Below, in pieces: positions 54,654-61,821 of a stretch of DNA of 64,000 bases (positions are counted from its first letter, which is position 1; every line of letters begins with the position of its first letter). The notes under the pieces were generated by a model. It saw nothing but the letters and a program-made list of their open reading frames with translations. It was not told the DNA's origin and ran no database searches. The stretch comes from Sulfitobacter sp. EhC04. Its GTDB lineage: Bacteria > Pseudomonadota > Alphaproteobacteria > Rhodobacterales > Rhodobacteraceae. Location of the stretch: the NCBI RefSeq assembly GCF_001650875.1, contig NZ_LXYI01000001.1, positions 124,001 through 188,000 of the forward strand. Direction: 5' to 3'. The position numbers were made by a program, and so were the translations under genes.

Positions 54654-55058
54654 CTATTCGGCGGCCTTGCGGGATTGGTTCATGAAGGCGATCATCTTTT
54701 CCCCCCATTTCAACTGGTCTTTCAGATCGTCGATGGCTTCGTTCAGCTCATCACGCCGGGATTCCATGTCGGCCAGACGGGCGTGCGCAATCTCATAGGT
54801 GCGCGCGATCTGGGTCTGCTGCTGGTCGCCCATGTCATACAGGTCCAGCAACTGGCGGATTTCCTCCAGCGAGAACCCAAAGCGCTTGCCGCGCAGGATC
54901 AGCTTGAGCCGGGCGCGGTCACGCTTGGTGAACAGGCGCTTCTGGCCTTCCCGGATCGGGAACAGCAGTTCCTTGGCCTCGTAGAACCGCAGGGTGCGCG
55001 GGGTTACGTCGTAGGCATCGCACATCTGGCGAATGGTCATTGTATCTGTTGTCATCAT
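54654..55058 (-). CDS. MerR-family regulator of the beta-oxidation operon
   Basis: About 134 residues (starts at 55058 or 55055; the ATG at 55070 is less likely). The N-terminal winged helix begins TMTIRQMCDAYDVTPRTLRF, continues KRLFTKRDRARLKLILRGK, and a long C-terminal coiled coil (about 75-120) forms the dimer. It lacks the conserved effector cysteines of metal sensors. Closest in kind to LiuR/PaaR-type MerR proteins that control fatty-acid and branched-chain amino-acid degradation. It is the first gene of the operon, with a LiuR-like site 71 bp upstream, so autoregulation is likely. A paralogue lies at 56.5 kb. Confidence 0.88.
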   Translation of the reverse strand: MMTTDTMTIRQMCDAYDVTPRTLRFYEAKELLFPIREGQKRLFTKRDRARLKLILRGKRFGFSLEEIRQLLDLYDMGDQQQTQIARTYEIAHARLADMESRRDELNEAIDDLKDQLKWGEKMIAFMNQSRKAAE

Positions 55059-55128
55059 CTCTGCTCTCATCAGAAAACCATCACGTTGATTTTGATCTGG
55101 GGATACAGAAAGTCTCTTACAACATCAG

Positions 55129-55143
55129 TTGACGTTTACGTAA
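55129..55143. promoter_or_regulatory. Candidate LiuR-type operator
   Basis: TTGACGTTTACGTAA matches the LiuR-type pattern of near-palindromic TTTACG/CGTAAA elements recalled from comparative genomics of fatty-acid and branched-chain catabolism. Further ACGTCACGTCAC follows at 55149. It lies between the divergent MerR and LuxR genes, 71 bp upstream of the MerR start, and could affect both. Confidence 0.55.
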
Positions 55144-55298
55144 CCCAAACGTCACGTCACTTTGGTGCCGAAATGTGGCAAGCCTTTGCAATTCCAGTCA
55201 ACTTGCTTCTGCGCCTTGTGAAATTGGTGTTTGACGACAGATTTCAATCTACTTATGTCGCAAAATCTTGTAAAGTTGCGCCAGGATCGGATGGATCT

Positions 55299-56039
55299 AT
55301 GTCCCGGATAACCGTCAGGAGTTTCGTAACAAGCTGCGCGGCCGCGTCTGATGCCGCGTGCCTCTGGCAGACCATTGTCGGGTTTTTTCAAAGCTGTGGC
55401 ATAGAGATGGTCAGCTATCATCTGGACAACACCGACAGTCTTCCGGGGGGGCAACTGGGCTTTGTCGAGGATGGGTTTCCGAAGGAATGGGTCTGCGAAT
55501 ACATCGACTCAAATTTGCAGGTGATCGACCCGATACCCGGACTCGCCGCCAGAGTGTCCCGACCATTTCTGTGGTCCGAAATCGAGGAGCTTGCCGACCT
55601 GACCGAGCAGGAAGCGGACTTCATGCGCAGGCGGCAGGCATCTGACTTTGGCGATGGGGTCGCGCTTCCGGTTTTCGGCCCGAAAGGGCGGAATGCCTAC
55701 TTTGGACTTGGGTTTGGCAAATCGGCGGTTGTGGTCGGGCCAGAGAACATATTCGAAATGCAATGTGCAGCGCAGATCGCACATCTTCGATTCTGCGAAC
55801 TGATTGAGGAACCTCTGTGCCACATTGACCTTTCCCCGAGAGAGCTGGAAATTTTGCGCTGGATGGCCCGCGGCAAGAGCAATAGCGTGATCGCCGAAAT
55901 ACTGGGAATTTCAAGGCATACGGTTGACACGATTGGCCGCAGACTATTTGACAAACTTGATGTTAACGATCGAACGACCGCAGCCATCAAAGGGCTCGGA
56001 TCGGGACTTTTGCAAATAAAAGAACTTGATATCCTGTAG
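55299..56039 (+). CDS. LuxR-family quorum-sensing regulator (AHL-binding type)
   Basis: 246 residues from the ATG at 55299; the much longer open frame upstream is antisense noise. The N-terminal autoinducer domain (about 20-165) keeps all six AHL-contact residues at canonical spacing: W64, Y68, D77, P78, W92 and G120 (TraR W57, Y61, D70, P71, W85, G113). The GerE helix-turn-helix (about 178-235) has E182, L186 and G192 in SPRELEILRWMARGKSNS. It should bind an acyl-homoserine lactone and then a lux-box-like site. No luxI is in the window, so it may be a solo. A small gene with an upstream dyad follows. Confidence 0.9.
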   Translation: MSRITVRSFVTSCAAASDAACLWQTIVGFFQSCGIEMVSYHLDNTDSLPGGQLGFVEDGFPKEWVCEYIDSNLQVIDPIPGLAARVSRPFLWSEIEELADLTEQEADFMRRRQASDFGDGVALPVFGPKGRNAYFGLGFGKSAVVVGPENIFEMQCAAQIAHLRFCELIEEPLCHIDLSPRELEILRWMARGKSNSVIAEILGISRHTVDTIGRRLFDKLDVNDRTTAAIKGLGSGLLQIKELDIL

Positions 56040-56098
56040 CGCATTCGCGTGACGTGACCACGACCATTGCCACCGCTATCTGGTCCGTCCACGCGTCA

Positions 56099-56114
56099 TG
56101 CTGCATTTGCAGCA
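56099..56114. promoter_or_regulatory. Perfect dyad downstream of luxR
   Basis: TGCTGCA-TT-TGCAGCA, a 16-bp perfect inverted repeat 22 bp upstream of the next gene's start. The size and CTGCA core are in the range of lux-box-like operators, so it may be a target of the adjacent LuxR protein. Inference only. Confidence 0.45.
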
Positions 56115-56135
56115 TATACTGCGAAAGGTTGCTAA

Positions 56136-56348
56136 ATGAACGATTCCGCTAAATCCCTTCCCACAGATGACCCCCGTCAAAAACTGTTGGAAGCGGCCAA
56201 GCTGGTCGAAGATGCGGCCTATGATCTGGCGTCTTCCCACTCCAGTCGGCTGGTGTCGGAACTGATCGTGATCGCCGCAGAAATGGACCGCATCGCCAAG
56301 GCGATTTCGCTCACCGAACGTGTACAGGATGAGGTGACCAAAATCTGA
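56136..56348 (+). CDS. Small helical protein next to luxR, 70 residues
   Basis: MNDSAKSLPTDDPRQKLLEA, then KLVEDAAYDLASSHSSRLVS and ELIVIAAEMDRIAKAISLTE. Entirely helical by composition, acidic, with no signal peptide or membrane segment. AAAGG precedes the start by 7 nt. No family recognised. It is 97 bp after luxR and behind a TGCTGCA dyad, which suggests either co-transcription or control by LuxR. The following 165 bp to the MerR gene hold only a GCGTTT-CGCGCT-AAACGC hairpin (56375-56392). Confidence 0.65.
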   Translation: MNDSAKSLPTDDPRQKLLEAAKLVEDAAYDLASSHSSRLVSELIVIAAEMDRIAKAISLTERVQDEVTKI

Positions 56349-56513
56349 CCTCGCAACCGGGATGAGGCGCTGGAGCGTTTCGCGCTAAACGCGAATGACC
56401 ACAGACCCTTACACTGCCTGAAACCCACTGCCTGAAATCAGGGATTTCAACGCGCCGCATGATAGGTGATGTGTCATATATTTCGTAAGACGCCGTCGGC
56501 GGGATGGTCTGGC

Positions 56514-56915
56514 TCAAGCCAAACGCGAATCGCTGTAAGTGCTGAGATTTTCCAGTTCTTCGACAGTGTCGTCGTGCAGGCGCTGCAATTCGGCCATGGC
56601 CTCGTCCACTTGGGCGCGTTGCTCTGCCAGTTCCTTGAGCTGCCGTTCCGAAGCGATCACCCAGGCGCGCTTCTGCGCCTCGGTCCCTTCCTTCTCGTAG
56701 ATCAGCAGCCATTGCCGGATGCCCTCAAGGGAAAAGCCGAATTTGCGACCGCGCAGGATCAGCTTCATCCGCGCGCATTCCCTCGGGCTGTAAAAGCGAG
56801 ACCGCCCTTCACGTGCCGGTTGCAGCAGCTCGATGTATTCATAGTAACGCAGCGTGCGCGGCGTGACGTCGAACCGTTCACACATCTGTTTGAAAGTCAG
56901 TCTCTCGTCGGCCAT
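56514..56915 (-). CDS. MerR-family regulator (paralogue of the one at 54.7 kb)
   Basis: 133 residues from the ATG at 56915, 7 nt after GGGAG (an ATG one codon earlier is closer). DNA-binding part ADERLTFKQMCERFDVTPRT, then LRYYEYIELLQPAREGRSRF; LKLILRGK of the paralogue is here MKLILRGRKFGFSLEGIRQ. The C-terminal coiled coil runs from about 80 to 125. No effector cysteines. Divergent from two thioesterase genes with a 106-bp spacer, so it may control them. The two MerR proteins in the window clearly share an origin. Confidence 0.87.
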   Translation of the reverse strand: MADERLTFKQMCERFDVTPRTLRYYEYIELLQPAREGRSRFYSPRECARMKLILRGRKFGFSLEGIRQWLLIYEKEGTEAQKRAWVIASERQLKELAEQRAQVDEAMAELQRLHDDTVEELENLSTYSDSRLA

Positions 56916-57021
56916 CATCAATCTCCCGTTGCGCAAGCTAGGATGATGCCCGTCCAAGCGCAACAGGTGGTCTTGTCCTTTGCCCGTCACAAGTTGATAA
57001 CAGTTCCCGAAAGAGGGGCCG

Positions 57022-57444
57022 ATGACTGACAAATTGAAACAAGCCAACCAGTTTATCCGGGCCCTGCCACATGCACGTGCGCTCGGGATGCAGTTGCAGA
57101 CCCTTGAACTGGGGACGGCGATCATTTCCATGCCCTATGCTGACAGGTTGGTGGGGGACCCCAAGACCGGTGTCATCCACGGTGGCGCGGTCTCGGCGCT
57201 GATGGACACGGCCTGCGGTGCCGCGGTAATGAGCCATCCCAGCCATCCGGCAGGCACCGCCACCATTGATCTGCGCATCGAATATCTGCGTGCCGCCACA
57301 CCTGGACAGGCGATCACCACCGAAGCCACCTGTTATCACGTTACCCGCTCCGTGGCTTTCGTGCGGGCAACCGCGCGGGACGAGGACAGCGAGACTCCCG
57401 TGGCCATGGCCACCGGGACATTCACGGTGGAGGGGGGCAAATGA
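57022..57444 (+). CDS. PaaI-family thioesterase (hotdog fold), first of two
   Basis: 140 residues. Hydrolyses acyl- or aryl-CoA thioesters. The catalytic segment is GVIHGGAVSALMDTACGAAV, with the usual HGG(A/V) and Asp, and RIEYLRAATPGQAITTEATC follows. The N-terminal helix KQANQFIRALPHARALGMQL is typical. GAGGGG precedes the start. Likely a homotetramer in the cytoplasm. It overlaps the next thioesterase gene by 4 bp, and the divergent MerR gene suggests control by an acyl-CoA or related signal. Confidence 0.9.
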   Translation: MTDKLKQANQFIRALPHARALGMQLQTLELGTAIISMPYADRLVGDPKTGVIHGGAVSALMDTACGAAVMSHPSHPAGTATIDLRIEYLRAATPGQAITTEATCYHVTRSVAFVRATARDEDSETPVAMATGTFTVEGGK

Positions 57445-57953
57445 CCAAACGCCCTGCACCTGAACCCGTTCAGATCGTCAAACAGCGCCGTGATTCCGTG
57501 TTGCGCGCGCTAGTCGAGGGGGTGCCCTATGTGCAGTTCTTGGGCATCGCCTTTGAACGGCGGGGGGATGAATTGACGGGGGTCATGCCGTTCAAGGACG
57601 ATCTTATCGGCAATCCGATCCTGCCTGCGCTGCACGGCGGCGCGACAGCGGCGTTTCTGGAGGTCACGGCGATCATCACGCTGAGCTGGGCCTTCATCTG
57701 GGAGGATATGGAAAGTGGCGCGCTGGATGTCAGCGATCTGAGCCATGTGCATCTGCCGCGCCTGCCCAAGACAATTGATTTCACCGTCGACTACCTGCGC
57801 TCCGGCCTGCCGCGCGATGCCTATGCCCGCGCCAGGATCAACCGGTCGGGGCGGCGCTATGCCAGCGTGCATGTGGAAGGCTGGCAGGACAACCGGGACC
57901 GGATGTTCGCGCAGGCCACCGGGCATTTCGTGATGCCGCAGCGCAAGGGTTGA
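57441..57953 (+). CDS. PaaI-family thioesterase (hotdog fold), second of two
   Basis: 170 residues, longer and more diverged than its neighbour. The catalytic segment is PALHGGATAAFLEVTAIITL, in which Glu replaces the Asp of the first copy. An insertion (SWAFIWEDMESGALDVSDLS) separates the halves, and TIDFTVDYLRSGLPRDAYAR is the last conserved block. GGAGGGGGG precedes the start inside the first gene. The two may form a mixed complex; tandem hotdog pairs are known to do so, but this is inference. Confidence 0.86.
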   Translation: MTKRPAPEPVQIVKQRRDSVLRALVEGVPYVQFLGIAFERRGDELTGVMPFKDDLIGNPILPALHGGATAAFLEVTAIITLSWAFIWEDMESGALDVSDLSHVHLPRLPKTIDFTVDYLRSGLPRDAYARARINRSGRRYASVHVEGWQDNRDRMFAQATGHFVMPQRKG

Positions 57954-57954
57954 T

Positions 57955-59331
57955 GTGACGGAACCGATTTCGGACAGCGAAGTGCGCGCGATCGAGGCAG
58001 GGGCACTGGAACCCCGCGATGTGATCACCCATCGGCGCGTGTTGAACATCGCGCTGCCCATTGTCATCTCCAACGCCACTGTGCCGCTGCTGGGGGCAGT
58101 GGATACCGGCGTGGTGGGCCAGATCGGGCTGGCCGCACCGGTGGGTGCGGTGGGGCTGGGGGCGATCATCCTCTCCGCCTTCTACTGGGTATTCGGGTTC
58201 CTGCGCATGGGCACCACCGGGCTGACCGCGCAGGCCGCAGGCAACCGGGACGAGGCCGAAGTGGCGGCCCTGCTAACGCGCGGATTGCTCGTGGGCCTTG
58301 GCGCAGGTCTTGTTGTGGTGACCTTGCAGGTGCCGCTTTTCTGGGCCGCCTTCCTGGTCTCTCCGGGCACTGTCGAGGTGGAGGGCCTTGCACGGTCCTA
58401 CATGACCATTCGCATCTGGTCGGCACCGGCGGCCATTGCCCTTTATGCCATCACGGGATGGTTGATCGCGCAGGAACGCACCAGGGCTGTGCTGGTGATC
58501 CAACTGGTGATGAACGGGCTGAACATCGGTCTGGACCTTTGGTTCGTGCTGGGGCTGGAATGGGGCGTGCAGGGCGTGGCTCTTGCCACTTTCATCGCGG
58601 AATGGACAGGGGCGGTGCTGGGCCTGTGGTTTTGCCGCGCGGCATTCAGGGGGCCGGAGTGGCGCAACTGGCTGCAGGTTTTCAACCGTTTGAGATGGGT
58701 CCAGATGGTGCGGCTGAACACGGATATCCTGATCAGGTCGATGTTGCTGGAGGCGATGTTTGTCTCTTTTCTTTTTCTGGGTGCCGGGATGGGCGATGTG
58801 ACGCTGGCAGCCAATCAGGTGCTGCTGCATTTCCTGATGATCACGTCTTACGGGCTGGACGGTTTCGCCTTTTCGGCGGAGGCGTTGGTGGGCAAGGCGA
58901 TGGGCGCGCGGCAACGCGATGCCCTGCGCCGCAGTGCGATGCTGAGCATGGGCTGGGCCTTTGTTACTTCGGCGCTGGTCACGGTGGTTTTCGCGCTGGC
59001 CGGGCCGCAGATCATCGACCTGATGGTCAAGGCACCGGAGGTGCAGCAGATGGCGCGGGTCTTTCTGCCCTATGTTGTTGCCCTGCCGCTGGTCGCCTGT
59101 GCGGCCTTCATGCTGGACGGGGTCTTTATCGGGGCCACGCGGTCGCGGGACATGCGCAACATGATGGCGATCAGCTTTGGCATCTACGTGCTGGCAGTGA
59201 TCCTGCTGCTGCCCGCCCTCGGCAATCACGGGCTTTGGGCGGCGATGCTGATTGCCTTTGTGGCGCGGGCTGTGACCCTTGGGCTGCGCTATCCGGCGCT
59301 TGAACGGGCTGCGGGGCAGGCGATTTTTTGA
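57955..59331 (+). CDS. MATE-family efflux transporter
   Basis: 458 residues, GTG start 1 bp after the thioesterase stop. Twelve membrane segments in two six-helix halves: VLNIALPIVISNATVPLLGA, VDTGVVGQIGLAAPVGAVGL (first-half motif) and LLHFLMITSYGLDGFAFSAE (second half). Uses Na+ or H+ gradients to expel cationic drugs or metabolites such as DinF-type substrates. Its last three codons (GCG ATT TTT) and stop lie in the paired-hairpin repeat. Grouping with thioesterases suggests export of a product or related stress response. Confidence 0.92.
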   Translation: MTEPISDSEVRAIEAGALEPRDVITHRRVLNIALPIVISNATVPLLGAVDTGVVGQIGLAAPVGAVGLGAIILSAFYWVFGFLRMGTTGLTAQAAGNRDEAEVAALLTRGLLVGLGAGLVVVTLQVPLFWAAFLVSPGTVEVEGLARSYMTIRIWSAPAAIALYAITGWLIAQERTRAVLVIQLVMNGLNIGLDLWFVLGLEWGVQGVALATFIAEWTGAVLGLWFCRAAFRGPEWRNWLQVFNRLRWVQMVRLNTDILIRSMLLEAMFVSFLFLGAGMGDVTLAANQVLLHFLMITSYGLDGFAFSAEALVGKAMGARQRDALRRSAMLSMGWAFVTSALVTVVFALAGPQIIDLMVKAPEVQQMARVFLPYVVALPLVACAAFMLDGVFIGATRSRDMRNMMAISFGIYVLAVILLLPALGNHGLWAAMLIAFVARAVTLGLRYPALERAAGQAIF

Positions 59332-59364
59332 AAAAAATCGGGCCGGAATTTTCGAAAATTCCGG
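59321..59364. repeat. Paired-hairpin repeat, copy B (inverted order)
   Basis: CGATTTTTTGAAAAAAATCG (59321-59340), then GGAATTTTCGAAAATTCC inside CCGG arms (59343-59364). It is the reverse order of copies A and C. It overlaps the MATE stop codon and lies 8 bp from the arsC stop on the opposite strand; a bidirectional terminator is the obvious role. Confidence 0.82.
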
Positions 59365-59371
59365 GCGCTTG

Positions 59372-59716
59372 TCAGAGCAATTCGCCCACAGCCTCGGGCG
59401 GACGTCCGATGACGGCGCGTTTGCCACGGAACACGATGGGCCGCTCGATCAGGATCGGGTTTTGCGCCATGGCGGTCAGCAGTTCCGCTTCCGGCGTATC
59501 CTTGTCCAACCCAAGTTCCTTGTAGGTCTTCTCTCCAGTCCGCAGCATATCGCGCAGGGACGTCAGCCCCAGCGCGCTGCGGGCCGCGTCGATTTCGCTT
59601 TCTGTCGGCGCGTCCTCAAGATAGCGCCGGATGGTGACCTCGGCGCCGCCCTGCTCGATCAGCGCCAGGGTCTGGCGGGATTTGGAGCAGCGCGGGTTGT
59701 GCCAGATGGTGATCAT
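59372..59716 (-). CDS. arsC: Arsenate reductase (glutaredoxin-dependent), ArsC
   Basis: 114 residues. Reduces arsenate to arsenite with glutaredoxin and glutathione. Catalytic Cys10 is in [15 protein letters not shown]; the arginine cluster and the cis-Pro region [20 protein letters not shown] are conserved. It overlaps pyrD by 4 bp (ATGA), an unusual but known location outside ars operons. It is 50 kb from arsH; whether the organism relies on this copy for resistance is unclear. YffB/Spx-type redox proteins are a weaker alternative. Confidence 0.88.
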   Translation of the reverse strand: MITIWHNPRCSKSRQTLALIEQGGAEVTIRRYLEDAPTESEIDAARSALGLTSLRDMLRTGEKTYKELGLDKDTPEAELLTAMAQNPILIERPIVFRGKRAVIGRPPEAVGELL

Positions 59717-60756
59717 AGCCAGTCATCCCTGCGGCTGCCGATCGCATCCGCCACATGATCAAACCCGTCACGGGCCAGCAATGCGTCAAGGCCACGGGCG
59801 ATGTCACTGACCAGTCCAAGCCCGCCATAGACAAGCGCGGTGTAAAGCTGCACCGCGCTGGCACCTGCACAGATCTTGGCATAGGCCTGTTCGGCCGATC
59901 CGACGCCGCCAACCCCGATCAGGGGGATATCGGTGAGTGTGGACAGGCGCGCCAGAACGCGGGTCGATTTGTCGAACAGGGGCGCGCCCGACAGACCGCC
60001 CGTCTGATGCGCATGGGCAGAGCGCAACCCGTCGCGGTCCAGAGTCGTGTTGGTTGCGATGATCGCGGAGATGCCTGCGACGTTTGCCACCTCGGCCACG
60101 TCCGCGATTTCCGCCTCCGACAGGTCCGGCGCGATCTTGAGGAAGACAGGCGTCGCGCCGCGCACCTCCATCACCCCGTCAAGCAGGGCGGCAAGCGCGG
60201 CCTTGCCCTGCAGGTCGCGCAGCTTTTCGGTGTTGGGCGACGACACGTTGACGGTGGCAAAGTCGACGTGGTTGCGTGCGGCAACCATGACGCGGGCAAA
60301 ATCGGCGGCACGGTCCGTGCTGGTCTTGTTCGCGCCGAGGTTCAGACCGACCGGAATGCCAGCACCACGCCGCGCAAGCCTGCCACAGATGGCATCGGCC
60401 CCTTCATTGTTGAAGCCGAAGCGGTTGATGGCGGCGGCGTCCTCGGTCAGGCGAAACAGGCGGGGGCGCGGATTGCCCGGCTGGGGCAGGGGGGTGGCGG
60501 CGCCCACTTCGATAAAACCGAAACCTGCCCGCGACAGTGCGGCAATGGCGGTGGCGTTCTTGTCGAACCCTGCCGCCAGCCCGACGGGGTTGGGCAGGGA
60601 GAGGCCTGCGAGGGTGGTTTTCAGCCGTGGCGTGGTAATGGGGCCGGGGCGTGGCGTCAGGTTGCAGCGCAGGGCCCGCATGGCAAGCCCATGGGCAGCT
60701 TCCGGGTCAAGCCGGTGCAGCGCGCCAAGGCCCAGACGCTCGATCAGCGACATCAT
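59713..60756 (-). CDS. pyrD: Dihydroorotate dehydrogenase (quinone), class 2
   Basis: 347 residues. A membrane-associated flavoenzyme oxidising dihydroorotate to orotate with quinone as acceptor, fourth step of pyrimidine synthesis. The N-terminal hydrophobic helix [20 protein letters not shown] is the membrane anchor. [32 protein letters not shown] and the signature [15 protein letters not shown] (with the class 2 Ser base) are conserved; [20 protein letters not shown] binds FMN phosphate. It acts with carB in the same pathway. Confidence 0.96.
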   Translation of the reverse strand: MMSLIERLGLGALHRLDPEAAHGLAMRALRCNLTPRPGPITTPRLKTTLAGLSLPNPVGLAAGFDKNATAIAALSRAGFGFIEVGAATPLPQPGNPRPRLFRLTEDAAAINRFGFNNEGADAICGRLARRGAGIPVGLNLGANKTSTDRAADFARVMVAARNHVDFATVNVSSPNTEKLRDLQGKAALAALLDGVMEVRGATPVFLKIAPDLSEAEIADVAEVANVAGISAIIATNTTLDRDGLRSAHAHQTGGLSGAPLFDKSTRVLARLSTLTDIPLIGVGGVGSAEQAYAKICAGASAVQLYTALVYGGLGLVSDIARGLDALLARDGFDHVADAIGSRRDDWL

Positions 60757-61184
60757 GCAAAGCCGTCCTGAGGGGCCAGCGGGGTGCTGCGGATCAGCCG
60801 CGACGTGCGGACGGCGGCCTGCCGGTGGATCACCGCGCGCTGGTATTCAGGGTCCGAGATCATCGCCAGAAAGGCATGCGCACTGGGGTAGGCCGCGATG
60901 AACATCGCATCCCAATCCTCGTCCTGAGGGCCAATCAGCGTCATGTCGAACTGTCCCCGCCACAGGATGCTGCCGCCCACCCGCGCCAGAACCGGGGCGG
61001 AATGCTTGCCATACAGGCCATAGGCCTGCGCCCCGGTCAGCCCGTCGCGGGCCAGGTCGTGGTCGCCGGGGTAATTTGCCAGATCATTGAAGGCGACGAG
61101 GTTCAGCATGTTGAGGGGGGCATCGCGGTCCAGCGCCTTGAAGGCGTCGAATTGCGCGCGGTCCGGGTCGATGAAACCGCTCAT
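60753..61184 (-). CDS. DUF1330-domain protein
   Basis: 143 residues from the ATG at 61184 (ATGA overlap with the DUF952 gene); the frame to 61322 lies inside that gene. A dimeric alpha-beta barrel fold of the ferredoxin-like type. Landmarks are [59 protein letters not shown] and [20 protein letters not shown], the last two being diagnostic of DUF1330. Function unknown. It overlaps pyrD by 4 bp, so it is in the same operon as arsC and pyrD. Confidence 0.87.
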   Translation of the reverse strand: MSGFIDPDRAQFDAFKALDRDAPLNMLNLVAFNDLANYPGDHDLARDGLTGAQAYGLYGKHSAPVLARVGGSILWRGQFDMTLIGPQDEDWDAMFIAAYPSAHAFLAMISDPEYQRAVIHRQAAVRTSRLIRSTPLAPQDGFA

Positions 61185-61531
61185 TGGCTTGCGTCCTCCA
61201 GACCGGCAGGAAACTGATGGGCCCCGTCGAGGAGGGGCAGCGGCTGCGCCCAGACAACGTCTTGCATGGTCATCCGGCGATAGAGATGCGGAAACAGCGC
61301 GCCGCCCCGCGAGGGTTCCCATTTCAGCGCCTCACCTGCGGCGGTTGCATCCACCGCGACCAGCATCAGGCCTTCGGCCCCGGTGAAATACCTGGCTGCC
61401 GTCTCTTCCACCTGTGCGGCGGTCGAAAAATGCACATAGCCGTCCGCGATGTCGATGGGCGCGCCGTCAGTGCTGCCCGCCTGGCGCAATGTGGTCCATT
61501 GATCGGCGGTAAATATCTTGAAAATCAACAT
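61181..61531 (-). CDS. DUF952-domain protein
   Basis: 116 residues. Opens MLIFKIFTADQWTTLRQAGS and has DIADGYVHFSTAAQVEETAA with the conserved GYVHFS that defines DUF952; KWEPSRGGALFPHLYRRM (with the invariant FPHLYR) completes the family match. No reaction is known, though the fold is related to ADP-ribosyl/RNA 2'-phosphotransferases. First gene of the DUF952-DUF1330-pyrD-arsC operon. Confidence 0.9.
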   Translation of the reverse strand: MLIFKIFTADQWTTLRQAGSTDGAPIDIADGYVHFSTAAQVEETAARYFTGAEGLMLVAVDATAAGEALKWEPSRGGALFPHLYRRMTMQDVVWAQPLPLLDGAHQFPAGLEDASQ

Positions 61532-61616
61532 GGGGCAGTCATGCCCCGGCAGTCAACGGGGGTCAAGGCGGGTCGGACCATCGCAGCCACCTGGATGTGC
61601 CCCGGCCGTCGGATTT

Positions 61617-61672
61617 GAGTATTTGGGGCATAAAGAAGTCCGGTTATCTCTTCTTTTTGCCAAAATATCCGG
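61617..61672. repeat. Dispersed GATATTT-GCCAAAAAGAAA motif, copies 5 and 6, head to head
   Basis: A diverged forward copy, GAGTATTTGGGGCATAAAGAAG (61617-61638), is followed after 12 bp by an inverted copy, TTCTTTTTGCCAAAATATCC and GG (61651-61672). The pair could fold into a long imperfect hairpin in the 290-bp spacer before the nucleotidase gene. No gene is visible in this spacer. Confidence 0.6.
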
Positions 61673-61821
61673 TCCAGACCCCGAAGCCCGCGTTTCATTG
61701 GCAAGGGCACAGGGCATTGCCGCCTGCAGCGCTTGACCCAACGGCATGCCGCGCACAAGCGCTTTGACAGTCGCAAGGGCGCAGGCCACCATGCTGCATG
61801 TGTTCCAACTGGGGAAAAGCA

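Noticed and set aside
52251-55298. Very long plus-strand open frame (over 1000 codons) leading into luxR
   Set aside because: It is antisense to two acyl-CoA dehydrogenases, a small gene and merR, all with strong motifs and ribosome-binding sites. Its residues are low-complexity His/Arg/Gly/Val strings typical of a high-GC shadow. Only the part from 55299 is a gene.
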